Source of the DNA: Flagellimonas profundi
GTDB taxonomy: Bacteria > Bacteroidota > Bacteroidia > Flavobacteriales > Flavobacteriaceae
Length of the DNA: 64,000 nt
NCBI RefSeq assembly: GCF_017313275.1
Contig: NZ_JAFLNM010000004.1
Coordinates: 1 to 64,000, forward strand
Reading direction: 5' to 3'
Position numbers and translations under genes: made by a program. Under the pieces are notes generated by a model, which was not told the origin of the DNA, did no database searches, and saw only the letters and a list, made by a program, of their open reading frames with translations. Below are positions 36,752 through 46,400 of the stretch, piece after piece. Position 1 is the stretch's first letter, and the number at the start of each line of letters is the position of its first letter.

Positions 36752-39363
36752 TAAGAAAGGTATTCCTTCACTTTGTCGAGTGCTTCGGGAATTCCAGCAG
36801 GGTTTTTGCCCCCGGCGGTCGCGAAGAAGGGTTGCCCACCGCCACCACCTTGGATGTACTTCCCAAGTTCGCGGACAATGGTGCCTGCATTCAGGTCTTT
36901 TTCTGCCACCAAATCCTTGGAAATGTAGCAGGACAATATGGCTTTTCCATCATTTTCAGAAGCAAGCAATAGGAATAGCTTGTCCACTTGACCACCCATT
37001 TCAAAGGCCAAATCTTTAATGCCTCCAGCATCCAAATCCACTTTTTTAGCCAAGAAATGTATTCCGTTTACTTCTTCCAGTTCGGCGATCAACTCATTTT
37101 TGAGTCCTTTGGCCTTATCCTTCAACAGTTGCTCCACCTGTTTTTTAAGGGCCAGGTTTTCTTCTTGCAAACTGGCAACGGATTTTACAGGGTCTTGAGA
37201 ATTCTTCAACATGTCCTTGATCTCGAAGAGCATGCGGTTATTGTTGAAGTAAAATTCTTTAACGGCATCCGACGTAATGGCCTCAATTCTTCTGATTCCA
37301 GCAGCAACCGCCCCTTCAGAAACAATTTTAAAATGCCAGATATCGGCCGTGTTCTTCACGTGGGTCCCACCACAAAGCTCAATGGATTGTCCAAAACGGA
37401 TGGTTCGCACCGTATCGCCATATTTTTCTCCAAAAAGTGCCATTGCACCTTGTTCCATAGCTTCTTTCATCGGAACATTACGGCTTTCTTCCAAAGGAAG
37501 GTGTCCATCAATACGGGCATTCACAAAGTTTTCAACCTCTCGGAGTTCTTCAGTGGTCAATTTTGAAAAATGAGAGAAATCGAATCGCAAATATTTGGAA
37601 TGCACCGCGGATCCTTTTTGTTCCACGTGGGTTCCCAAAACTTCACGCAATGCCTGATGCAATAAGTGCGTAGCGGTATGATTACAGGCCGTTCTCCAAC
37701 GTTGTTTTTTGTCCACCACCGCTTTAAAGGTTCCCGAAACTTCCTTGGGCAAGGATTTTGCAAAATGTACAATCTCGTTGTTCTCCCTTTTGGTATCCAC
37801 GATATAGGTTACATCACCATTGGATGCTTCCAAATAACCCTTATCCCCAACCTGACCACCGCCTTCGGCGTAGAACGGGGTAAGATTGAACACCATTTGG
37901 TACTGGTCCCCTTCTTTTTTGCTGGTGACTTTACGGTATTTTACCAGTTTCACATCGGCTTCCAAACTATCGTAACCGATAAACTCCTGCTCAGTATCGG
38001 TCTTCAGAATATTCCAATCGTCCTTGGACACTTCCGATGCTGCTCGGGAACGGTCTTTTTGCGCCTTCAATGCTTTTTCGAATCCTTCCTTGTCCAATTG
38101 ATAGCCTTTCTCTTCCAAAATCAACGCGGTCAAATCTATCGGAAATCCAAAGGTATCGTAGAGTTCAAAAGCCTTATCCCCTGCAATGGTTTTATCCTTT
38201 GATGATTTTATCACGGAATCCAACAACACCAACCCTTGTTCCAAGGTGCTCAAGAAGGAACTTTCCTCTTCTTTGATCACATTTTCTATCAACTGGTATT
38301 GCTCCTTCAATTCCGGAAAGGCTTTGCCCATTTGTTCGCTCAAAACTCTTACCAATCTGTAAATAAACGGTTTGTTGGTATCCAAAAAGGTAAATCCGTA
38401 GCGAATGGCACGGCGTAAAATCCTTCGAATCACATAACCGGCACCGGTGTTGCTCGGCAATTGCCCATCGGCAATCGAAAAGGCTACAGCTCGCACGTGA
38501 TCGGATATGACACGGATGGCAATATCGGTTTCTTCGTCCTTTCCGTATTTTTTTCCGGTAATAATTTCCACTTCACGAATCAAAGGGGTAAAAACATCGG
38601 TGTCGTAATTGGATTGTTTGCCTTGCAGCACCATGCACAAACGCTCAAAACCCATTCCCGTATCAATATGCTTTTCCGGAAGTGGCTCCAAGCTACCGTT
38701 GGCCCTGCGGTTGAACTGCATAAAAACCAAGTTCCATATTTCCACTACCTGCGGATGGTCTTGGTTCACTAGGGAAGCACCATCAACTTTCGCTTTTTCC
38801 TCTTTGGAACGAATATCCACATGAATTTCGGAGCAGGGTCCACAAGGGCCTTGATCACCCATTTCCCAAAAGTTGTCCTTTTTGTTTCCCTTGATAATTC
38901 TATTTTCGGGCACAATCGCCTTCCATAAATCGTATGCTTCTTGATCCAGTGGCAATCCATCATCTTCGCTTCCTTCAAAAACAGAAACGTATAGACTATC
39001 CTTATCAATCTTGTATACCTCTGTGAGCAATTCCCATGCCCATGCAATGGCTTCTTTTTTAAAATAATCCCCAATACTCCAGTTCCCCAACATCTCGAAC
39101 ATGGTATGGTGATAGGTATCTTTCCCTACCTCCTCGAGGTCGTTGTGCTTACCGCTGACCCTCAAACATTTTTGGGAATCGGTAAGGCGTTTGCTCTTAG
39201 GAACCGAATTTCCCAAAAAGTACTCCTTGAACTGGTTCATTCCTGCATTGGTGAACATCAAGGTAGGGTCGTCCTTCATCACCATGGGTGCCGATGGTAC
39301 AATCTTGTGGTTCTTTTCTTTGAAAAAGTTTAAAAACTGGTTTCTAACTTCTTGGGATGTCAT
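36751..39363 (-). CDS. alaS: Alanine--tRNA ligase
   Basis: This enzyme charges and edits Ala-tRNA. The 870-residue protein has the catalytic core ([16 protein letters not shown]), the editing-domain zinc motifs [11 protein letters not shown] and [12 protein letters not shown], and the C-terminal DHHA1 domain ending [20 protein letters not shown]. Length is normal. It heads a minus-strand operon with GSCFA and DUF4230 genes and diverges from the M23 peptidase gene. Confidence 0.98.
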   Translation of the reverse strand: MTSQEVRNQFLNFFKEKNHKIVPSAPMVMKDDPTLMFTNAGMNQFKEYFLGNSVPKSKRLTDSQKCLRVSGKHNDLEEVGKDTYHHTMFEMLGNWSIGDYFKKEAIAWAWELLTEVYKIDKDSLYVSVFEGSEDDGLPLDQEAYDLWKAIVPENRIIKGNKKDNFWEMGDQGPCGPCSEIHVDIRSKEEKAKVDGASLVNQDHPQVVEIWNLVFMQFNRRANGSLEPLPEKHIDTGMGFERLCMVLQGKQSNYDTDVFTPLIREVEIITGKKYGKDEETDIAIRVISDHVRAVAFSIADGQLPSNTGAGYVIRRILRRAIRYGFTFLDTNKPFIYRLVRVLSEQMGKAFPELKEQYQLIENVIKEEESSFLSTLEQGLVLLDSVIKSSKDKTIAGDKAFELYDTFGFPIDLTALILEEKGYQLDKEGFEKALKAQKDRSRAASEVSKDDWNILKTDTEQEFIGYDSLEADVKLVKYRKVTSKKEGDQYQMVFNLTPFYAEGGGQVGDKGYLEASNGDVTYIVDTKRENNEIVHFAKSLPKEVSGTFKAVVDKKQRWRTACNHTATHLLHQALREVLGTHVEQKGSAVHSKYLRFDFSHFSKLTTEELREVENFVNARIDGHLPLEESRNVPMKEAMEQGAMALFGEKYGDTVRTIRFGQSIELCGGTHVKNTADIWHFKIVSEGAVAAGIRRIEAITSDAVKEFYFNNNRMLFEIKDMLKNSQDPVKSVASLQEENLALKKQVEQLLKDKAKGLKNELIAELEEVNGIHFLAKKVDLDAGGIKDLAFEMGGQVDKLFLLLASENDGKAILSCYISKDLVAEKDLNAGTIVRELGKYIQGGGGGQPFFATAGGKNPAGIPEALDKVKEYLS

Positions 39364-39412
39364 TGAATTCCTAGGGTTTTCTTAAATTTAACAGTTTAAG
39401 CAAAACAATTTT

Positions 39413-39420
39413 TATATTTG
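39413..39420 (+). promoter_or_regulatory. -7 element of the M23-MerR-LemA-TPM operon
   Basis: TATATTTG matches the consensus, 47 bp upstream of the M23 start codon. A TTTAAG 14-19 bp further upstream is only a partial -33. Confidence 0.5.
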
Positions 39421-39467
39421 TTTGTTCTGTTTAAAATCAGTGAGCAAAAATAGGATAAAATCCATTC

Positions 39468-40445
39468 ATGTCTAAAGTAAAGTACTATTACGATCCCGAT
39501 ACACTTTCGTACAGAAAGATCGAGCCAAAAAAATCCAAGCGATATAGGAATATTTTCCTGTTCTTGTTGGGCTCTGCGCTGTTCGGTTTCCTTGGACTGA
39601 TCATCCTTTTGAACACCCGATGGGTAAATACCCCAAAAGAGCTTTCCTTGGAACGTGAAGTTCGTAATTACGAGCTCCAATACGATATCCTTAGCCGAAA
39701 AATGGACCAAATGGAACAGGTTTTGGCAAACATTGAGGAAAGGGACAACAATATTTACAGATTATATTTTGAAGCCAACCCCATACCCGAGGAGCAGCGA
39801 AGAGCTGGTTTTGGAGGGGTAAACCGCTACAAGGACCTTGAAGGCTTCAACAATTCCGAGATAATAATCGATGCTACCAAACGCTTGGATATCATTCAAA
39901 AAGAAATGGTCATCCAATCCAAATCTTTGGATGAAATCGCCAAATTAGCTGAAGAGAAAGAAAAGCTATTGGCTTCCATTCCTGCTATTCAGCCGGTAAG
40001 CAACGAAAACCTTACACGGATGGCCTCCGGTTATGGATGGCGTTCCGACCCGTTTACCAAGGCCCGTAAAATGCATTGGGGGATGGATTTTACCGCTCCA
40101 AGGGGAACCCCTATATATGCTTCCGGTGATGGAAAGGTGGTACGTGCCGATAATAGATCGTCCGGTTACGGAAAACACGTTCGTATAGATCATGGGTATG
40201 GTTACATCTCCTTGTACGGACACATGAGCAAATACAATGTTACCGTAGGCCAAAAAGTGAAAAGAGGTGACCTCATCGGCTTTGTTGGCAGCACGGGACG
40301 TTCCCAAGCCCCACATGTACACTACGAAGTGTTCAAGGACGGGGAACGCATCAACCCGATAAACTTCTACTACGGAAGTTTGTCTGCTGAAGAATTCGAG
40401 AATATGCTCAGGTTGGCAAACCAAGAGAACCAATCACTGGATTAA
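39468..40445 (+). CDS. M23-family peptidoglycan endopeptidase, membrane-anchored
   Basis: This 325-residue protein has a cytoplasmic N-terminus, one membrane helix (about 28-49), a coiled-coil stretch (about 60-95) and a C-terminal LytM/M23 domain. Zinc ligands are His203 and Asp207 in HWGMD and His285 in APHVHYEV. It should cut peptidoglycan cross-links or activate amidases at the septum. The stop and the start of the MerR gene share one base (TAATG), the beginning of a five-gene run. Confidence 0.95.
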   Translation: MSKVKYYYDPDTLSYRKIEPKKSKRYRNIFLFLLGSALFGFLGLIILLNTRWVNTPKELSLEREVRNYELQYDILSRKMDQMEQVLANIEERDNNIYRLYFEANPIPEEQRRAGFGGVNRYKDLEGFNNSEIIIDATKRLDIIQKEMVIQSKSLDEIAKLAEEKEKLLASIPAIQPVSNENLTRMASGYGWRSDPFTKARKMHWGMDFTAPRGTPIYASGDGKVVRADNRSSGYGKHVRIDHGYGYISLYGHMSKYNVTVGQKVKRGDLIGFVGSTGRSQAPHVHYEVFKDGERINPINFYYGSLSAEEFENMLRLANQENQSLD

Positions 40446-40774
40446 TGCACGTAGATCTACCCGAAAAACGATATTATGGCATTGGTGAAGTGGCCAAGGC
40501 CTTTGGAGTAAACACCTCCCTGATTCGTTTTTGGGAAAAAGAGTTTGATGTGCTCCAGCCCAAAAAAAATGCCAAAGGAAATCGTAAATTCACGCCACAG
40601 GACATCCAAAATCTTCAATTGATCTACCACTTGGTCAAGGAACGTGGATTTACTTTGGAAGGAGCCAAAATCCATCTGAAAGAGGAGAAACAAAAGGCAC
40701 TATCCAATTTTGAGGTGATTCAAAAACTGCAAAAGGTAAAAGCAGAGCTCCTGAAAATAAAAGAACAACTATAA
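40445..40774 (+). CDS. MerR-family transcriptional regulator
   Basis: This 109-residue protein has the MerR winged HTH (about 6-75: YYGIGEVAKAFGVNTSLIRFWEKEFDVLQP) and a C-terminal coiled coil (about 78-109). There is no separate ligand domain and no metal-binding cysteines, so it is a minimal MerR, probably a dimer. It is coupled to the M23 gene (one-base overlap) and lies 18 bp before lemA. Confidence 0.93.
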   Translation: MHVDLPEKRYYGIGEVAKAFGVNTSLIRFWEKEFDVLQPKKNAKGNRKFTPQDIQNLQLIYHLVKERGFTLEGAKIHLKEEKQKALSNFEVIQKLQKVKAELLKIKEQL

Positions 40775-40792
40775 CACTTTAACCAATACAAA

Positions 40793-41392
40793 ATGAAAAA
40801 AGGTATCATAGCCATTATTGTCCTTGGAATATTGGGGGTAATCATCGTGGGCTGGTATGTAAGAACCAATAACAACCTCATCAACATGAAGGGACAGGCG
40901 ACCAAACAATGGGCCAATGTGGAGAGTTCTTACCAACGTAGAAGCGATTTGATCGGAAACCTGGTGAAAACGGTCCAGGGCGCGGCAGATTTTGAACGTG
41001 AGACCCTTTCGGACGTTATCGAAGCAAGGGCCAAAGCTACATCCACCAATATTGATGCAAACAATATTACGCCAGAACAACTGGCAGAGTTTCAACAGGC
41101 GCAATCAGGGCTATCATCTGCTTTGTCCAGATTATTGGTTACTGTGGAGCGTTATCCCGACCTTAAGGCAAGCCAAAACTTTTTGGAGCTTCAATCGCAA
41201 TTGGAAGGCACGGAGAACAGGATCAATGTGGAACGTAACCGTTTTAACGATTTAGCGGGTGAATACAATATTAAGATTCAACAGATTCCTACAAACATAG
41301 TCGCCAGCATTGGAAATTTTGACCCTATGGCACTCTTTGCGTCAGATGCAGGTTCGGAAAATGCCCCCGATGTGAACTTCGAATTCAACTAA
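40793..41392 (+). CDS. LemA-family membrane protein
   Basis: This 199-residue protein has one N-terminal membrane helix (GIIAIIVLGILGVIIVGWYV) and the LemA helical domain with NxxxxMKGQATKQWANVESSYQRRSDLIGNLV and the conserved RNRFND...YN element. LemA proteins are widespread, and their molecular role is unclear. It precedes two TPM-domain genes, a linkage often seen. Confidence 0.95.
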   Translation: MKKGIIAIIVLGILGVIIVGWYVRTNNNLINMKGQATKQWANVESSYQRRSDLIGNLVKTVQGAADFERETLSDVIEARAKATSTNIDANNITPEQLAEFQQAQSGLSSALSRLLVTVERYPDLKASQNFLELQSQLEGTENRINVERNRFNDLAGEYNIKIQQIPTNIVASIGNFDPMALFASDAGSENAPDVNFEFN

Positions 41393-41395
41393 ATT

Positions 41396-41833
41396 ATGTC
41401 GCACGTAGAAGAGTTTTTGACCGCAGAGGAAGAAAGTGAGATTGTAAATGCCATTGTTGAGGCCGAAAACCATACTTCGGGCGAAATACGGGTGCACATT
41501 GAGGCAACTTCAAAAATAGACCACTTTAGTAGGGCACAACAGCTATTCCACTTCCTGAAAATGGATAACACCAAAGAAGGAAACGGTGTGTTACTATACG
41601 TAGCCGTGGACGATAGAAAATTTGTGATTTATGGGGGTGAAGGTATTGATAGGGCCGTTCCCAAAGCATTTTGGGACACCACCAAGGATGTAATCGCCTC
41701 CCACTTTAAAAAAGGAAATTTTAAACAAGGTATTGTTGAAGGTATTCTAATAGCGGGCAAGGAACTACAAACCCATTTCCCATGGGACCACGATGACACC
41801 AATGAACTGAACGATGCTATATCCAAAGGGTAG
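41396..41833 (+). CDS. TPM-domain protein (cytoplasmic type)
   Basis: This 145-residue protein consists of a TPM (TLP18.3/Psb32/MOLO-1) domain: SGEIRVHIEA, GNGVLLYVAVDDRKFVIYGGEGI, and VIASHFKKGNFKQGIVEGI. It lacks a signal peptide, unlike the next gene. Its 3' end overlaps that gene's start by 20 bases. Function is not established; TPM domains are linked to membrane protein repair or phosphatase activity in plants. Confidence 0.9.
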   Translation: MSHVEEFLTAEEESEIVNAIVEAENHTSGEIRVHIEATSKIDHFSRAQQLFHFLKMDNTKEGNGVLLYVAVDDRKFVIYGGEGIDRAVPKAFWDTTKDVIASHFKKGNFKQGIVEGILIAGKELQTHFPWDHDDTNELNDAISKG

Positions 41834-42602
41834 TTTTTTACTGTTTTTTTTATGTGTTTCCCTAGCTTGGGGGCAGTTCACCATACCCGAAAAGCCGCAA
41901 AAAGAAACGAGTGTTTACGATTATGTGAACTTGTTGCCCCCTTCACAGAGCAATGCACTGGAGCAAAAGCTCGTGCGTTACTCCGATAGTACATCTACCC
42001 AAATAGTAATTGCCATTATAAGCTCTACCGAAGGTGAGGAAATCAATTTCTTGGGAGCACAGTGGGGACAAAAGTGGGGTATTGGACAAGCGGATAAGGA
42101 TAATGGTGTGCTTATACTCTTGGCCCGTGACGACCGTAGAATTGCCATCAACACAGGCTATGGTGTGGAAGGCAGGCTTACCGATTTAATGTCGAGACGC
42201 ATTATAGAAACCGTTATTATCCCCGAATTTAAAAAGGGCGATTATTACGGCGGTCTGGACAAAGGTTCCGATGCCATTTTTAAAGTTTTAACTGGTGAAT
42301 TTACCGAGGACCGCTCCTTTGGTAGCGGCAAAAAAATCCCGATAGACGCCCTCTTTCCCATCATTATTTTTATTGTGATCATTATTATCCTGTGGAGTCG
42401 AAAAAACAAGGGTGGCGGTGGTCGCGGTGGCCGTAGAGGTCGGGGTCTCGATATTTGGGACATGATCATATTGAGCAACATGGGCCGTAGTTCGGGGTCT
42501 TCCGGTGGTTTTGGCAGCGGAGGCTTTGGCGGCGGCGGTGGTTTCGGTGGAGGCTTCGGAGGTGGAGGCTTTGGAGGTGGAGGTGCCTCTGGCGGATGGT
42601 AA
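41814..42602 (+). CDS. TPM-domain membrane protein with Gly-rich tail
   Basis: This 262-residue protein has a signal peptide (FLLFFLCVSLAWGQ), a TPM domain (about 30-165, YDYVNLLPPSQSNALEQKL, DNGVLILLARDDRRIAINTGYGVEGRLTD) and a membrane helix (about 181-195). A Gly/Ser/Phe-rich C-terminus (GGFGGGGGFGGG type) typical of YgcG-like proteins ends it. It is the last gene of the M23-MerR-LemA-TPM run. The two TPM genes overlap by 20 bases and are probably translationally coupled. Confidence 0.93.
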   Translation: MLYPKGSFLLFFLCVSLAWGQFTIPEKPQKETSVYDYVNLLPPSQSNALEQKLVRYSDSTSTQIVIAIISSTEGEEINFLGAQWGQKWGIGQADKDNGVLILLARDDRRIAINTGYGVEGRLTDLMSRRIIETVIIPEFKKGDYYGGLDKGSDAIFKVLTGEFTEDRSFGSGKKIPIDALFPIIIFIVIIIILWSRKNKGGGGRGGRRGRGLDIWDMIILSNMGRSSGSSGGFGSGGFGGGGGFGGGFGGGGFGGGGASGGW

Positions 42603-42656
42603 ATCCATGCGAAAGCAACCAAAACATCTTGTCATCATCTTCTCGGTAAAGCTGTT

Positions 42657-43151
42657 ATGTCAAAAAAAATCTTTCTTCTACTGGTTACGGTGCTGGCCTT
42701 CTCATGCAATGCTGATGATGATGATTCAATAGATTTAGATTGTTCAGCCGTTCTTTGTGCTGCAGCGGACAATATGCTTTATCTTAAGTTTTTGAATCCA
42801 GAAAACGATGAGGACTTATTGGCCAATGGAAGTATCGACACCTCCCTAATTGAAATAGTGAATGAAAAAAGTGCTGATGTGACTTTTACGGTTGAAGAAT
42901 ATCCTGATATGGGCATGTTTTTGATCATTCCCGTTTCAACGGAATCGTTTGGTCAAAAAAGTTTCATAATGGATTTTGGCGAAGGAGATTCGTTCACTGT
43001 CAGTTTTAAAACAAGTCTCGTCGAAGATGGAGAATGTTGCGGCCCATATACCACTGTAGAGGGTTTTGACCTAGACAACTATTCCTATGAATTGGTGGAA
43101 CCTTCGCTTCTGCCCGTTTTCAGTACTGTCCATATTCAAAATCTTGATTAA
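42657..43151 (+). CDS. Lipoprotein of unknown function
   Basis: This 164-residue protein begins MSKKIFLLLVTVLAFSCNADDDD, a lipoprotein signal with Cys17 and an Asp-rich stretch. Two Cys pairs (LDCSAVLC and GECCG) may form disulfides. A small beta-rich domain follows, with no recognised family. It lies 54 bp after the TPM gene, in the same direction. Confidence 0.65.
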   Translation: MSKKIFLLLVTVLAFSCNADDDDSIDLDCSAVLCAAADNMLYLKFLNPENDEDLLANGSIDTSLIEIVNEKSADVTFTVEEYPDMGMFLIIPVSTESFGQKSFIMDFGEGDSFTVSFKTSLVEDGECCGPYTTVEGFDLDNYSYELVEPSLLPVFSTVHIQNLD

Positions 43152-43217
43152 AACCTCATAAGCCGAGGCCCACCTCTTATACTTGAATCTCCCTTACCAC
43201 CGAAGGAATCAAACTTT

Positions 43218-43406
43218 ATGGTTAAACTTCGCATAAAGTATCTTTTAAGAACGGTTACTTGTAAATCCTGCACAAAAATAATCGATGGAAAGGAAAAAGG
43301 CTGGAGGCTTATTCCATTCATGAATTCAAAAAGACCATCCGTAAACTATCAGGTTTTCCAATGGGCATTTTTAACTATCTTGCTATTAGATAAAATTCTG
43401 AATTAA
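43218..43406 (+). CDS. Doubtful short ORF
   Basis: This 62-residue frame begins MVKLRIKYLLRTVTCKSC and ends with a hydrophobic stretch (FQWAFLTILLLDKIL). Composition is unlike the neighbours and no family is recognised. It fills the 268-bp gap between two lipoprotein genes. It could be a gene remnant or chance. Confidence 0.15.
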   Translation: MVKLRIKYLLRTVTCKSCTKIIDGKEKGWRLIPFMNSKRPSVNYQVFQWAFLTILLLDKILN

Positions 43407-43420
43407 ATATTCTCTTCTAC

Positions 43421-46400
43421 ATGTTTCAGTCCTATAAAACACTCCTAATTGCACTCTTTATCCTCTTCACATCCTGTAAAAACAAGAACGGTTCCGAAAC
43501 GGACAACCTGTTTAAGTTCAAGGATTATATCAGCTATCATACCCATGGCAACCAAAGCATTTCCACTCCCATTACCATAGCCTTGGCCCAGCAATTGGAG
43601 CAGTTTGAATTGACCCAAGAACTTCCCATGGAGTATATGGACATTTCACCGAAGGTGGATGGCAAGTTGATCATCGAAAACGGTAGGGAACTCACCTTCC
43701 TGCCAACAGAATACCTAAAACCAAACACCGAATACACTATTAGCTTGAAGCTCAACAAACTCTTCGAGGAAATTCAGAGCGAATTCAAGACCTATACCTT
43801 TAGTTTCAAAACGATTGCACCGAATTTCAGAATCAATTTGGGGGATTTGCAATCTTACAGCAAAGATTGGCAGTACCTCACGGGCACTTTGGATGCTTCG
43901 GACATTCTGGATGCCTCAAAAATAAAATCGGTACTGAGTGTAAAGCAAGGAGAAAAAAACATCCCTGTAAAATGGGACAACACTTCGGAAAATGCACAAT
44001 ATTTCAGTTTTAAAATTGATAGCATTTCCAGAAAAACGGACGATAGTGAACTTACAATTGACTGGACAGGCGATGCCTACAATATTAATAACAAAGGTTC
44101 GGAAACCTATCCCATACCGGGCAAGAACAAATTTGTAATCGTTGATGCCAAAACCACAGCTGCACCCAATGCGGTACTTACCCTGAATTTTTCCGAACCG
44201 TTGGAGCAGGACCAAAACCTGAATGGTTTGGTAACCATTGAAAATGCCGAAAGCCTACGATACGAAATCAACGGAAACGTTTTGAGCATATACCCTTCCA
44301 ACCGGATTTTGGGTGAAGTACGCGTCAATGCCTTTCAAGGTATCAAAAGCGAATATGGATTTACCTTGAAGGATAATTTCTCCGAATTGGTCTCTTTTGA
44401 GCAGTTAAAACCCGCCGTTCGATTGATTTCCAAAGGGACCATACTTCCCAATGCAGCTTCCACCCCAATTTATTTTGAAACAGTCAACCTTGCGGCAGTT
44501 GAAGTTCGAGTGATTCAGGTGTACGAGGACAACATGCTTCAATACCTCCAATTCCATGACTTAACTGAAAACTACAGTCCAGATTTTAGACCAGTGGGGC
44601 GCAGGGTTGCCTACAAAGTGATCCCACTGACGGAAGATGGAAACAAAAATACCAGCTATTGGCAGGCACACGGTCTGGATTTATCCGAATTGATCAAAAT
44701 ACATCCGGGTTCGCTATATCGGGTCGAGTTCAGTTTTAAGAGAGAACACACTACATACGATTGCGGGGACAGTGCAGCAACCGAAGGAACACCTACGGCC
44801 TATGCCTTAGAACAAAGCTCCGATGAGGCCTCGGAAGAAGAACGTTACTGGGACAACGAAATCTACGATTACAGAAACTACGACTACAATTGGGAACAGC
44901 GGGACAATCCCTGCCACTCTGCTTACTACAACTACGATAGAATAGCCGCAACCAATTTATTGGGAAGCGATTTAGGGTTCATCGTTAAAAAGGGAAGCAA
45001 CCGCTCCCATCATTTTGCAGTGACCAATCTGCTTACCACCCAACCCGTGGCGGGCGCCAAAATAAAGCTCTATAATTACCAGCAACAACTTGTCGGCGAA
45101 ACCATGACCGATGCGAAAGGCCTTTCCGTTTACGATAGCGACAAAGTCATTTCCTTTGCTGTAGCCGAGCACAATAACAATTTCGCTTATGCTAAACTTG
45201 CGGACGGCAATGCATTGTCCCTTAGTAAATTCGATGTGTCGGGTGAAAAGCTCCAGAAAGGCCTACAAGGCTATTTATATACCGAAAGAGGGGTGCACAG
45301 ACCAGGGGATGTCATCCATTTGACCTTTGTTTTGGATGATAATGCCAATCCCTTGCCCAAAGGGCATCCGGTGACTTTGGAAGTTAGCGATGCGCGCGGC
45401 AAATTGATACAGCGAAATGTTTTAAAAGAGGGAAATGTTCCAGTTGCCGATGGTTTATATGCCAAAAAAGATAAGAATTTTTACTACTTCCCCATTTCAA
45501 CGGAAGCTACGGCCCCAACAGGGAATTGGTCGGCCAAAGTGATTGTGGGGGGAGCGCAATTCAGTAAAACCCTAAAAGTGGCCACGGTAAAGCCGAATCG
45601 ATTAAAAGTGGATTTCACTTTTGATGACGAAGTACTGGAAGCCAATTCCTTCAACAGAGGAAAAGCCGAGGTGAAATGGTTGCACGGTGCTCCCGCCCGA
45701 AACCTGAAAATCGACATTAATGCCAATTTGAGTCAAACTTCCACGGCCTTTCCAAAATATAAAAATTACATTTTCCAAGATCCCGTACGAACCTTCAACC
45801 AGACCGAATTGCAATGGGTTTCATCAAATTTGGATGCCAATGGCGTACTGGATATCAACAAAAAAATAGATGTGAACGGCAACGCTCCCGGAATGTTACA
45901 GGCCACCTTTACCACAAAGGTTTTTGAAGGGGGCGGTGACTTTTCCATTGATGTGTTCTCCAAGAATTTGGCTCCATTTTCCAATTTTGTAGGGCTCCGT
46001 TCACCAGAAGCAAAACAATATGGTTCTTTCTTAACGGACGATGACAATACATTTGATGTGGTTACGGTTGATGCCCAAGGAAACCCATCAGGTAACCGAA
46101 AATTAAAAGTACAGGTGTTCAAAATTGAATGGCGCTGGTGGTGGAACCGCGGGTATGACAACCTATCACGTTATGAAAATGCCACCGTTCACCGACCTTT
46201 CAAAGAAATGGAGATCACTACGGGAAGCGATGGCAAGGCCAATTTTAATATCAATGTACCGGATGAGCAAGGCGGACGTTTTCTGATTCGGGTAATCGAT
46301 GAAGTTTCGGGCCACGCCACAGGTCGTACGGCATATTTCTACCGCAATTGGTGGCGAAGACCAGCATCTGCGGATGCCGAAAGCTCCAAAATTTTGATTT

